DNA of 64,000 bases from Phil1 sp964487565 (GCA_964487565.1 CAZARN010000004.1:124001-188000); one strand, 5' to 3'; positions 8,829 through 16,897 are shown, numbered from the stretch's first letter. Program-made: numbers and translations. The notes: generated by a model from the letters alone, not told the origin.

Positions 8829-9530
8829 TCAGCGCGCCTCGCTTTCGGTAATTATGTTTTCATGCTCCGGGCACCAGAGCTTGAAATTCCCTGACTCCAC
8901 GGCAGCTTTGAATTCATAGGAATCCCTGACGCGGTGATCGAACAGAACGCCGGACTGTCCTTCGTCGCCGGGACGGTGCGCATCCGTGCCGCAAAGACGG
9001 ATGAGTCTCGGATTGGCCTTGGCAAGCTCGAGCGCAAGCTCGTTGCGGTTAGGGTGACGCCTGTTGCAGTTTACAACTTCAATACCGTGTACGCAGTTGT
9101 AAAAGACCTCGTCGCAATAACGATAAGGATGAGCGTGGATAATAAGCACGCTGTCGCCGTATTTTTTGAAAAACGCTTCATGATCCATATGGCAGACGTA
9201 AGGATTGGCTCTCAACCACTGCTCGTCAACGCCATAAATGAGATAATCCGAATCGTTTTCGGGAAAGCGCAGCTCAATGCCGAAAATCACATCAAGCCCG
9301 AGCGCATCGCCGGCCTTCTTCGCTTCATTATATCCGTACATATAACGGGTGATACATGCCTGCCAGTCGTCATGACAATCCATGAGCGAGATATACAGGT
9401 CGTGCAGGTGATCGGTTATACATATCCCGTCATAGCCGAGCGCCTTGTATTTGGCGACGGTCTCCGGCGCCTTCACATAGCCGCAGCGGCTTGTTTCCAT
9501 AGTATGTATATGAATATCGTATTTGTACAT
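8829..9530 (-). CDS. PHP-domain phosphoesterase
   Basis: A 233-residue cytoplasmic protein with the metal-binding signatures of the PHP fold in order: HIHT near residue 6, ITDH near 38, HAHP near 130 and GTDAH near 185. Stand-alone PHP proteins are metal-dependent phosphoesterases such as histidinol phosphatase and cyclic phosphodiesterases. The start at 9530 is used because the protein then begins directly with the first metal motif and has AAAGAGG upstream. It lies 13 bases downstream of the lacI-type gene. It is one of several phosphate-hydrolase folds in this regulon, which points to a phosphorylated substrate. Confidence 0.85.
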   Translation of the reverse strand: MYKYDIHIHTMETSRCGYVKAPETVAKYKALGYDGICITDHLHDLYISLMDCHDDWQACITRYMYGYNEAKKAGDALGLDVIFGIELRFPENDSDYLIYGVDEQWLRANPYVCHMDHEAFFKKYGDSVLIIHAHPYRYCDEVFYNCVHGIEVVNCNRRHPNRNELALELAKANPRLIRLCGTDAHRPGDEGQSGVLFDHRVRDSYEFKAAVESGNFKLWCPEHENIITESEAR

Positions 9531-9543
9531 GCATGAGCCTCTT

Positions 9544-10554
9544 TCAGTTGATATGGATCTTGCTGCATGATCCGCGCTTGACAAGCGAGGGGGTGAGTAT
9601 CCTGTGAGAATAGCCCGTGCTCGGATCGTTGATCTTGTCAACGAGGATATCGACGGCTGTTGAAGCCATGGTTTTCTTTGGCTGTTCTATCGTGGTGAGG
9701 TTTATCTTCGGCAGGCTGGAGTAAAGGATATTATCAAATCCCATCAGCGAAAGATCCTCGGGTATGCGAAGCCCGGCTTCCTCGGCAGCCTCGATCACGC
9801 CGAGGGCAAGGGAGTCGCTCGCCGCAAAGACCGCGGTCTGGGTGAAGTTTTTGGAAAAAACGTGTTTGGCAAGCTGGTATCCGGCCTGAATGGAGCTGAA
9901 AGAATAATTGCTGTTGCAGAACACAGGTTCCATGCCCAGCTCGCGGCAGGCGTCGATGTATCCTTCCGCGCGGAGCTGATGCGTGACGCTGCCCTTGCGG
10001 CGGCCGAGATACAGTATGTCGCGGTGACCGAGGGAGTAGAGATATTCGGTGCCTATGCGCGTTCCGCGGTAGTTATCGACAGAAACATAGCTTTCCGGCA
10101 GATCGCGCAGGTTTTCGCTCATGAACACCGTGGGTACGCGGTTGATGAACGGTTTGAGATTATCATAGGATTCGGTGCCGGCGGGCACGAGCACGATCCC
10201 GTCGACCTGGCGGCCGACAAGCAGCTCGAACACTTCCTTTTCAAGGGCAAGGTCGTGTGAAGAGTTGCACAACATGAGATTGTATCCCTGCTCGCGCGCG
10301 CGAAGCTCGATATGATAAGCCAACTCGCTCATGAACGGGTTGTCGATATTGGCGACGACAAGCCCGATAAGCTTCGTGCGCTTCATCACCATCGAACGGG
10401 CCACATAATTTGTGGTGTATCCCATTTCACGGCAGATCTTGAGCACACGTTCGCGCGTTTCCTCCCCGATCTCGGGACTTCCGGAAAGCGCGCGCGATAC
10501 CGTTGCGTATGATACGCCGGCGACTTTCGCAATATCTTTTATTGTGACGTTCAT
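9544..10554 (-). CDS. LacI-family transcriptional regulator of the locus
   Basis: A 336-residue repressor-type regulator. The N-terminal helix-turn-helix and hinge (VTIKDIAKVAGVSYATVSRA, residues 3-22) are canonical, followed by a periplasmic-binding-fold sensor domain (about 60-330). The start at 10554 fits the HTH and has GGAGTG 10 bases upstream. It is transcribed divergently from the HAD array and carries its own operator just after its promoter, so autoregulation is likely. Its probable targets are the four CGCAAACGTTTGCG-like sites at 7020, 10598, 10767 and 15480. The inducer is unknown; an inositol-pathway intermediate is the natural guess. Confidence 0.93.
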   Translation of the reverse strand: MNVTIKDIAKVAGVSYATVSRALSGSPEIGEETRERVLKICREMGYTTNYVARSMVMKRTKLIGLVVANIDNPFMSELAYHIELRAREQGYNLMLCNSSHDLALEKEVFELLVGRQVDGIVLVPAGTESYDNLKPFINRVPTVFMSENLRDLPESYVSVDNYRGTRIGTEYLYSLGHRDILYLGRRKGSVTHQLRAEGYIDACRELGMEPVFCNSNYSFSSIQAGYQLAKHVFSKNFTQTAVFAASDSLALGVIEAAEEAGLRIPEDLSLMGFDNILYSSLPKINLTTIEQPKKTMASTAVDILVDKINDPSTGYSHRILTPSLVKRGSCSKIHIN

Positions 10555-10597
10555 GATAAGCATACACTCCGAATAAGTTATATGACAAGGCGCGAAT

Positions 10598-10611
10598 CGC
10601 AAACGTTTCCG
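10598..10611. promoter_or_regulatory. LacI-type operator O2 (13/14), autoregulatory
   Basis: CGCAAACGTTTCCG differs from the perfect palindrome at one position. It lies 12-25 bases downstream of the lacI -10 element, so a bound repressor would block early transcription of the regulator operon. Confidence 0.7.
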
Positions 10612-10622
10612 CCTGTGAGCAA

Positions 10623-10651
10623 ATATTACTACATGCAACATGTTTTGTCAA
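10623..10651 (-). promoter_or_regulatory. Sigma-A promoter of lacI-PHP-pfkB-mgtC operon
   Basis: On the minus strand, TTGACA (10646-10651), a 17-base spacer and TAATAT (10623-10628). Predicted start near 10616, directly before operator O2. Confidence 0.7.
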
Positions 10652-10718
10652 TCCGGAAAATAGGCTGAAAATGCTGCTGTATCACTGCATATAAGCGCGA
10701 AAATATGCCGTGGCCATA

Positions 10719-10747
10719 TTGACAAACGTAAACGTGTGCATTAAAAT
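10719..10747 (+). promoter_or_regulatory. Sigma-A promoter of HAD array operon
   Basis: TTGACA (10719-10724), a 17-base spacer and TAAAAT (10742-10747). Predicted start near 10754, 13 bases before operator O3. It is divergent from the lacI promoter about 70 bases away. Confidence 0.65.
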
Positions 10748-10766
10748 CAAATTATATTAAAGATGT

Positions 10767-10780
10767 CGCAAACGTTTGCG
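10767..10780. promoter_or_regulatory. LacI-type operator O3 (perfect palindrome)
   Basis: CGCAAACGTTTGCG, a perfect 14-base palindrome in the 5' untranslated region of the HAD array operon, 44 bases before the first start codon. Confidence 0.75.
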
Positions 10781-10823
10781 GGATTTATACCTGATAGCAC
10801 TGCATTTCAGAGAGAGGACATCC

Positions 10824-11579
10824 ATGATAAAAGCTGTTTTGTTCGATATCGGCGGAACGCTGCACACGGTGAGCAACGACGAAGGGCTGCGCCGCGCATT
10901 TGCGCGCAGGCTGATGGACAGGCTTGCCGTATACGACATAATAATAAAGGAAGAGGAAGGCGCATTTGCGCAGCGGCTGCATGAGAACGCCGAGGATTAC
11001 AAGCATTGGAGCGAGCAAAGCCTTAAGGAGCTTCCGGCCCCGCGCATATGGAACGAGTTTTACCTGAAGGAGTATTCGATCGGAGAGGAAAAGCTGGCGC
11101 CGATCGCCGAAGAGCTCAGCTTCCTTTATGATTATGAGCGCGTGTGCAACAAGCGCCGTCCCGGACTTGTTGAAACGGTGAAAGCGCTCGACGGGATGGG
11201 CGTGCGCATGGGCATAATCAGCAATATAATATCAACGTCATTCGGGCCGCACATCGTGCGCGAATACGGCATCGAAAACTACATGGAATGTATAGTCATG
11301 TCGAGCGAGACCGGCTGCCGCAAGCCCGGCGCTGAAATATTCAACATCGCAATGGAAAAGATGTCCGTCACGAAGGATGAGACGGCGTATGTCGGCGATA
11401 CGATATCGCGCGACGTGCTGGGCGCGAAAAACGCCGGCCTTGCGATGATGATACAGATCGACAACCCGGCGATCGCGCACAGGGACGCCGCGTTCAGCGT
11501 CGACGCGCCGAAGCCTGATTTCATGATAAAAGAACTCGGCGAGATACCTTCGATAATCAAGACATACAACAACAAATAA
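10824..11579 (+). CDS. HAD-superfamily hydrolase, array copy 1
   Basis: A 251-residue HAD protein: motif I DIGGTL (Asp8), helical cap (about 15-95), motif II ISN, motif III CRKPGAEIF, motif IV YVGDTISRDV. The +2 Asp of classical HAD phosphatases is Gly. The start at 10824 has AGAGAGGA 5-12 bases upstream; an upstream in-frame ATG at 10776 is rejected because it overlaps the operator and adds residues foreign to the fold. It is the first gene after operator O3. It is more similar to the transporter-linked HAD at 6137 than are the next three copies, especially in motifs II and IV. Substrate unknown. Confidence 0.87.
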   Translation: MIKAVLFDIGGTLHTVSNDEGLRRAFARRLMDRLAVYDIIIKEEEGAFAQRLHENAEDYKHWSEQSLKELPAPRIWNEFYLKEYSIGEEKLAPIAEELSFLYDYERVCNKRRPGLVETVKALDGMGVRMGIISNIISTSFGPHIVREYGIENYMECIVMSSETGCRKPGAEIFNIAMEKMSVTKDETAYVGDTISRDVLGAKNAGLAMMIQIDNPAIAHRDAAFSVDAPKPDFMIKELGEIPSIIKTYNNK

Positions 11580-11601
11580 AGATAACAGGGAGGGCGGAAA
11601 C

Positions 11602-12324
11602 ATGATCGACACAATCTTTTTCGACGTTGGCAACACCCTGCGCGTCGTCGTGAAGGACAAGGCGTTCTCGGATGCGGCCGAAAAAAAGCTGATGGAGCTT
11701 GTCGGAACGAAGGAAGAGCATGACGTGTTCTTTGAGAAACTTGAAGCAAACTGGGATAAATACCGCAGCATGGTCAAAAAGACGCTTATCGACGCATCGG
11801 AGATGGAGCTTTGGAGCCAGCATCTTCTGCCTGATTATCCCGTGGAGCATATATGCGCCGTTGCAGGCAAACTGACGCGGCTTTGGCGCGATCACGACGG
11901 CAGGCGCGTAGCGAGGCCGGACACGAAATCTACCCTTGAAGAGCTTGACCGCCGCGGCTATACGATGGGCATTATCGCAAACACGATAACCGAAACGGAA
12001 ATTCCGGACTGGATGATCGAGGACGGCGTCGCGCATTTCTTCAAAGCTGTCGTGCTTTCATCAAAAGTGCGCATAAGAAAGCCTGACCCGGCGATATACC
12101 TGCTCGCCTGCCGCGCGATAGGCAAAAAGCCCGAGAACTGCGCCTATATCGGCGACAATCCGATAAGGGACGTGCAGGGCACGAGAGACGCCGGCTATGC
12201 GATGATGATACGCATAGACGAGCCTGATACCATAAAGAACGAACCGCAGGAGATAAAGCTCCATCCGGATTATACGATAACTCAAATATCTGAAATTCTC
12301 GATATTTTCCCGAGTCTCAAGTGA
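11602..12324 (+). CDS. HAD-superfamily hydrolase, array copy 2
   Basis: A 240-residue HAD protein with motif I DVGNTL, motif II region GIIANT (Ala where Ser is usual), motif III RKPDPAIY and motif IV YIGDNPIRDV. The acid/base position after the nucleophile is Gly, and the second Gly of the GGT motif is Asn. The RBS is GGGAGGG, 22 bases after the previous stop. Its cap shares a pattern with copies 3 and 4: a conserved basic-aromatic segment, a Trp-rich stretch around residue 70, and (H)DGRRV. This indicates descent by tandem duplication. Confidence 0.85.
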   Translation: MIDTIFFDVGNTLRVVVKDKAFSDAAEKKLMELVGTKEEHDVFFEKLEANWDKYRSMVKKTLIDASEMELWSQHLLPDYPVEHICAVAGKLTRLWRDHDGRRVARPDTKSTLEELDRRGYTMGIIANTITETEIPDWMIEDGVAHFFKAVVLSSKVRIRKPDPAIYLLACRAIGKKPENCAYIGDNPIRDVQGTRDAGYAMMIRIDEPDTIKNEPQEIKLHPDYTITQISEILDIFPSLK

Positions 12325-12333
12325 GGAGGAATT

Positions 12334-13095
12334 ATGAAAAACGCATTTGACGCGATATTTTATGATCTCGGCGGCACGCTCCGCCTTGTGGAGCGGGATG
12401 AGGAATTCGAAGCCCGCGCACGAAGGCGCATAGCGGAGCTTTGCGGCGAAAAGGGCGATCCGGATGAATTCTGCAAGTTCCTTGACTATCGCTACGCGGG
12501 TTATCGCAAATGGTGCTTTGAAACCATGAAGGAAGCGCCGGAATGGGAGCTTTGGACAAAATGGCTCACACCGGAGTATCCGCGTGAGCTCATAATGAAG
12601 AACGCGATAGAGCTTACGATCGAATACCGCAACAAGGACGGCCGCCGCGTTGTCGCGCCAAACGGCGCGCAGTCGATAAAGGATCTGTACGCGAACGGTT
12701 ATAAGCTGGGCATAATCAGCAACCTCGTCACCTCGCGCGAAATACCCGATTGGCTAGAGCATGACGACCTCGGCAAGTATTTCGGCGCGGTGCTGCTCTC
12801 CTGCGTGGAAGGAATACGAAAGCCCGATCCGCGCATAAGCGAGAAGGCATGTAATATGCTCGGTGTGGAGCCTTCCCACTGCGCATATATCGGCGACAAC
12901 CTCAAACGCGACGTCGAAGGCACGCGCAGCGCGGGCTTCGGCATGTTCATACTGTATACCACGCCAGAGAAGCTCAAAAAGGAAACGATCACAGACGATA
13001 ACAGGCCGGACGCGATAATATTCGATTTTGCCGAGCTGAAAGAACTTTTCCCAAAAGCGCCGATGATCGATGAGTGCAAAATAAGGAAGGTTTGA
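12334..13095 (+). CDS. HAD-superfamily hydrolase, array copy 3
   Basis: A 253-residue HAD protein: motif I DLGGTL, motif II IISN, motif III IRKPDPRI, motif IV YIGDNLKRDV. Gly replaces the +2 Asp. GAGGAGG lies 7-8 bases before the ATG, 9 bases after the previous stop. It is clearly the closest relative of copy 4: both caps carry an ELWTKWL/VLWTRWL-type motif followed by PEY and later DWLEHD/EWLDHD. Likely cytoplasmic and soluble. The substrate is not evident. Confidence 0.87.
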   Translation: MKNAFDAIFYDLGGTLRLVERDEEFEARARRRIAELCGEKGDPDEFCKFLDYRYAGYRKWCFETMKEAPEWELWTKWLTPEYPRELIMKNAIELTIEYRNKDGRRVVAPNGAQSIKDLYANGYKLGIISNLVTSREIPDWLEHDDLGKYFGAVLLSCVEGIRKPDPRISEKACNMLGVEPSHCAYIGDNLKRDVEGTRSAGFGMFILYTTPEKLKKETITDDNRPDAIIFDFAELKELFPKAPMIDECKIRKV

Positions 13096-13098
13096 TGT

Positions 13099-13863
13099 AT
13101 GGAACGCGAAATACAGGCGATTTTTCTCGATCTTGGCGGCACGTTCAGGATCGTTACGCCAAATAAACCCTATCAGGACGCAGCAAAGGCGCGCATAGCC
13201 GAGCTTGTGGGGACCGAACTTTTGCCGGAGGATTTCCATACACTCATCGAAAAACGCTATGACGCTTATCGCGACTGGGCGCTCAAATACATGTGCGAGG
13301 CGCCGATGGATGTGCTGTGGACACGCTGGCTTGCGCCGGAATACGATCACAACAGGCTCGAGGCAAACGCCGCCGAGCTGACATATCAATACAGACGCTG
13401 CAAGGGCGAGCGCGTTGTCGTTCCCGGCGGCATTGAAACCGTGAAGGAGCTTTGCGCGCGCGGATATAAGGTCGGCGTGATAAGCGATCTTATAGGCTGC
13501 GACGAAATTGACGAATGGCTCGATCATGACGGTCTGAGGCCGTATTTCTGCACCGTTCAGCAGTCGTCTGTCACGATGCTTCGCAAGCCGCACCCGGCGA
13601 TATACTATCTTGCGCTTGCCGAGGCGGAGGTTAAGCCGGAAAACAGCGCGTTCGTCGGCGACAACCTGAACCGCGACATAATGGGCGCAAAGGCGACCGG
13701 CTTTGCCGCAACAATCGCAGTGGATTATCCGGACGCCGCGCCGCTCAAGCTCACGGAGCAGAACAGACCGGACGGTATAATCACGCGCTTTGACACGCTG
13801 CTTGATGTGTTCCCGGGCGCGCCGCGCATCGATATTCAAAAAGCCGAGCAAAGGAGCGTTTGA
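13099..13863 (+). CDS. HAD-superfamily hydrolase, array copy 4
   Basis: A 254-residue HAD protein: motif I DLGGTF, motif II VISD (Asp where Asn is usual), motif III LRKPHPAIYYLA, motif IV FVGDNLNRDI. The +2 acid/base Asp is again Gly. It starts 3 bases after copy 3 ends, behind AAGGAAGG. Its stop codon lies 2 bases before the start of the permuted phosphoglycerate-mutase-like gene. Tight packing means that the array and the mutase-like gene are one transcription unit and probably act on related phosphorylated compounds. Confidence 0.87.
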   Translation: MEREIQAIFLDLGGTFRIVTPNKPYQDAAKARIAELVGTELLPEDFHTLIEKRYDAYRDWALKYMCEAPMDVLWTRWLAPEYDHNRLEANAAELTYQYRRCKGERVVVPGGIETVKELCARGYKVGVISDLIGCDEIDEWLDHDGLRPYFCTVQQSSVTMLRKPHPAIYYLALAEAEVKPENSAFVGDNLNRDIMGAKATGFAATIAVDYPDAAPLKLTEQNRPDGIITRFDTLLDVFPGAPRIDIQKAEQRSV

Positions 13864-13865
13864 AA

Positions 13866-15431
13866 ATGAAAAAGTATAATCTTGCCGGGGGCGAAGCGCT
13901 CGCCGGTGCGGTCGAAGCCCAATACGCAAAGGGCGGCACGGATTATTCGCTTGAGCCGCTGAATCTTTATGACGAAAACGGCGCGGTGGGGCTTGTCGGG
14001 AAGGACGACTCGGTCATATTCTGCTGCCGCAGGGGCGAGCGCGAGACTGAGCTGACGGATGCTTTCACGGATCCCGCTTTCCGTGGGTTTGAGCGTGAAA
14101 GGATAGACCCGCTCGATTTTGTGATCCTGACAATGTACAGCGAAAGATACACTTATCTGCCGATCGCCTTCGCGCCGTCAAAGGTTGAGGAAACGATCGC
14201 GGAAACGCTTTCCCGCGCGGGCAAAAAACAGCTCCATTGCGCCGAAAGCGAAAAATACGCGCATGTCACATTCTTTTTCAACGGCGGAAGACAACAGCCC
14301 TTCCACGGTGAGGATGACATAAAGGTGCCGTCGCCGAAGGGCGTTCCGTTTGACACCGTGCCGGAGCTTTCCCTGCCGAAGGTGGCTGAAAACGTTTGCC
14401 GCGGGATGGAACAGGGCTATGATTTTATCGTGACTAATTTCGCCAACGGCGACGTGATCGGTCATACGTCAAACGACGAGGCGAAAATAAAATGCGCCGC
14501 GATCGTGGATAAGAACCTCGGCGTCGTGCTTGAAAAGGCAAAGGATAGCGGCTATACGGCGATCGTGACGGCGGATCACGGCAATCTTGAGGCAATGCGC
14601 ACGGCGGAGGGAAAACCGCATGTCGCGCATACGACGAACCTTGTGTACTGCGCGGTGACAGCGCCTGACGCCGTAACGGTCAACGCCGAGGGCAGGCTTT
14701 GCGATGTGGCGCCGACGGTGCTTGCCGCAATGGGCGTGGATCAGCCGGAAAGGATGTCGGGAAGCCCGCTGTTTGATTTTCCGCAAGGACCGCGCAAGGT
14801 GCTGCTTGTAATACTCGACGGATGGGGCATAGGGCCGGAGGACGACACGAACCCGATCCATATCGCGGACACTCCGGTTTGGGATGAGCTGATTAAAAAC
14901 AATCCGACGGCAAAGCTTTCCGCTTCAGGTGAAGCAGTGGGCCTTGGGGCCGGAAAAGCGGGCAATTCGGAAGCCGGACATATAAACCTTGGCTCCGGCC
15001 GCGTGGTGCTTCAGGATGACGTTCGTCTTGATAACGCGATGAAGGACGGAACTTTTTCAAAGAATCCCGTTTTCATCGAATCGCTCGAGCGCGTCAAGGC
15101 AAACGGCGGCACGCTTCATCTCATTGCGCTGCTTACGAAAAAATCATCTCACGGCTCGATAGATTATCCGCTTGCGCTGATGGATATGGCAAAGGAAGAA
15201 AACATCGAAAACGTGTGCGTTCATGTCATTTTCGACGGCCGCTCGACAGAGCCCGGCAGCGCGCCGGCGCTTTTGCGGGAGCTTGGTGCAATGATGGAAG
15301 AAAAGGGCGTTGGAACTCTTGTTTCGGGCATCGGACGCGGAGTGGCGCTCGACCGCGATCAAAACTGGGCAAAGGTAAAAAGGGCATACGACTCGCTTGT
15401 TTCGGGCAAAGGCGAAAAGTATTTCGAATGA
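13866..15431 (+). CDS. Circularly permuted cofactor-independent phosphoglycerate mutase homolog
   Basis: A 521-residue protein of the alkaline-phosphatase/iPGM superfamily with its parts in swapped order. Residues 1-300 match the second half of a normal iPGM: transferase residues R56 and R59, K130, metal ligands D196/H200, D237/H238, H255. A short linker (about 303-310) joins residues 311-521, which match the native N-terminal half: VILDGWG with D318, nucleophile S368 in AGNSEAGH, H429, R459, R491, R497. All metal ligands and the nucleophile are kept. Two transferase-site motifs differ: SDGGVH is TKKSSH, and DGRD is DGRS. AAGGAGCG lies 8 bases before the ATG. Reaction unknown; altered phosphosugar or cyclitol-phosphate mutase or phosphatase activity is possible. 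Confidence 0.9.
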   Translation: MKKYNLAGGEALAGAVEAQYAKGGTDYSLEPLNLYDENGAVGLVGKDDSVIFCCRRGERETELTDAFTDPAFRGFERERIDPLDFVILTMYSERYTYLPIAFAPSKVEETIAETLSRAGKKQLHCAESEKYAHVTFFFNGGRQQPFHGEDDIKVPSPKGVPFDTVPELSLPKVAENVCRGMEQGYDFIVTNFANGDVIGHTSNDEAKIKCAAIVDKNLGVVLEKAKDSGYTAIVTADHGNLEAMRTAEGKPHVAHTTNLVYCAVTAPDAVTVNAEGRLCDVAPTVLAAMGVDQPERMSGSPLFDFPQGPRKVLLVILDGWGIGPEDDTNPIHIADTPVWDELIKNNPTAKLSASGEAVGLGAGKAGNSEAGHINLGSGRVVLQDDVRLDNAMKDGTFSKNPVFIESLERVKANGGTLHLIALLTKKSSHGSIDYPLALMDMAKEENIENVCVHVIFDGRSTEPGSAPALLRELGAMMEEKGVGTLVSGIGRGVALDRDQNWAKVKRAYDSLVSGKGEKYFE

Positions 15432-15435
15432 GATA

Positions 15436-15464
15436 TTGACAGCGGGATGATCCGATTCTATAAT
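15436..15464 (+). promoter_or_regulatory. Consensus sigma-A promoter of uxaE-iolMNOG operon
   Basis: TTGACA (15436-15441), exactly 17 bases, TATAAT (15459-15464): a full-consensus promoter beginning 4 bases after the mutase-like stop codon. Predicted start near 15471, 9 bases before operator O4. Confidence 0.85.
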
Positions 15465-15479
15465 GAATGCGTCAATTCG

Positions 15480-15493
15480 TGCAAACGTTTGCG
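15480..15493. promoter_or_regulatory. LacI-type operator O4 (13/14)
   Basis: TGCAAACGTTTGCG differs from the perfect palindrome only at the first base. Placed just downstream of the predicted start of the uxaE operon. The full-consensus promoter would be strong and would need such a roadblock repressor. Confidence 0.75.
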
Positions 15494-15527
15494 CTAACAT
15501 GCGGCGGATACCCGGCGGAGGGCTTCA

Positions 15528-16865
15528 ATGAAGGATTATTCAGGGCTGATAAAAGAATACGAGGCAGGCAGGCTTTCGGATTGGGGCAACGTTTATCCTG
15601 AAAGCGTGAACGCGCTTGAGAACGGGATCGTTTTCATGGCGGATGAAGGCGGCGGGGACGTTCTGGTATCATCCGCCGAGAATCTGTTTGAAGGTGAGCG
15701 CAAAAACGGCTGTACGATCGCGCCCCTTTCGCATAAAAACGCAGACGCGCTGAGGAAACTGTTCCCGTTCACAAAACCGGTCCGCGTGCTTTCACGCGAC
15801 GCGAGCTGCGGCGTGGGCGACAGGCTTGGCATTGCAGGCGACGGGCATATCCGCGTTTTCAGGGACTGCGGCGTCGCGCCTGTGCTCGCACAGCAGTCCA
15901 TGAGAGAGCTTTCCCTCACGAAAAGGACATTTGCCGACGTGATAGACGCCGCCACGTTCGCCGTTTTCCGCAACGGTTATCGCACGGGATTCGGCGCGGA
16001 CGGGGATCATCTGAAAACCATGCCGGACATCCGCGCCGCGCTTGAGATGGGCTGCACGATGATTACCCTCGATTGCAGCGAGCATATCCATAAGGACGGC
16101 AGGACGCCTTCGGAAATATATGATGAAGCGATAGATTTTGCGACGGATGTCTGGAACGAGTTTTTTGCCAAGGACGAATACGGTGCGGAGCTTGAGATAT
16201 CCATTGACGAAACCGACACGCCGACAACGCCGGAGCAGCACAGGTATATCGCCGAGAAGCTGCGCTCAAGGAACGTCGGATTCGTGACGCTCGCGCCCCG
16301 TTTCTGCGGGGAGTTCCAGAAAGGCATAGATTACATAGGCGATCTTGCTCAGTTCGAGCGCGAATTCAAGGAACACCAGCTTATTGCGGAACAATACGGA
16401 TATAAGCTTTCGATCCATTCAGGCTCGGACAAATTCTCGGTGTTCCCGATAATCGCAAAATACGCAAAAGGGCGTTTTCATCTCAAGACCGCCGGCACAA
16501 ACTGGCTTGAGGCGATGCGCATAACAGCCGCCAAGGATCCGGCGCTTTACCGCGAGGCGCATGCCTACGCTCTTGAAAAATTCGAGGACGCGAAGAAATT
16601 CTATCATGTGACGACAGATCTTACGAAAATTCCGGCGCTTGATACGCTCACGGACGATATGCTGCCCGAATTGTTCGACAACAACGACGCGCGCCAGCTT
16701 ATACACATAACGTATGGCTATATCCTCCAAAACGACGCGCTTCGCGAAAGGCTGTATACGCTCTGGCGCATGGAGCGGGAGGCATATTCGGACGCGCTGT
16801 ATGCCCATATCGGCAAGCATATTGAACTCATCACGGGAAAACCCCTTCGGGGATGCAATAAATAA
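15528..16865 (+). CDS. uxaE: Tagaturonate epimerase family protein (tagaturonate to fructuronate)
   Basis: A 445-residue cytoplasmic enzyme resembling the UxaE family first described in Thermotoga, which epimerises D-tagaturonate to D-fructuronate in place of reduction to altronate. Features that fit are the length, His/Asp-rich metal-site segments such as GFGADGDHLKTM (about 154-165), LDCSEHIHKDGR (about 184-195) and SIHSGSDKFSVFP (about 300-312), and the late conserved ITYGYIL. GGCGGAGG lies 5-6 bases upstream of the ATG. It heads the iol operon. Its product would be drained to D-mannonate and KDG by UxuB/UxuA, which are not in this window. Confidence 0.85.
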   Translation: MKDYSGLIKEYEAGRLSDWGNVYPESVNALENGIVFMADEGGGDVLVSSAENLFEGERKNGCTIAPLSHKNADALRKLFPFTKPVRVLSRDASCGVGDRLGIAGDGHIRVFRDCGVAPVLAQQSMRELSLTKRTFADVIDAATFAVFRNGYRTGFGADGDHLKTMPDIRAALEMGCTMITLDCSEHIHKDGRTPSEIYDEAIDFATDVWNEFFAKDEYGAELEISIDETDTPTTPEQHRYIAEKLRSRNVGFVTLAPRFCGEFQKGIDYIGDLAQFEREFKEHQLIAEQYGYKLSIHSGSDKFSVFPIIAKYAKGRFHLKTAGTNWLEAMRITAAKDPALYREAHAYALEKFEDAKKFYHVTTDLTKIPALDTLTDDMLPELFDNNDARQLIHITYGYILQNDALRERLYTLWRMEREAYSDALYAHIGKHIELITGKPLRGCNK

Positions 16866-16897
16866 AACCAAAACTTCAGAAAAAGAGGTAAAAAAAC

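Noticed and set aside
12754..13929. 391-codon open frame on the minus strand opposite the HAD array
   Set aside because: It is a shadow of the plus-strand HAD genes: no RBS, no recognisable protein pattern, and the plus-strand frames carry all HAD motifs. High third-position GC makes long antisense frames common here.
14387..14400. Operator-like TGAAAACGTTTGCC inside the permuted mutase gene
   Set aside because: Only 11 of 14 positions match, it is within coding sequence and no promoter lies next to it.
13866..15431. Reading the permuted mutase as two genes or as a frameshifted tandem copy
   Set aside because: There is one uninterrupted frame with a linker between the halves, no internal RBS and start before the native N-terminal block, and no repeated segment, so the halves are not remnants of two copies.
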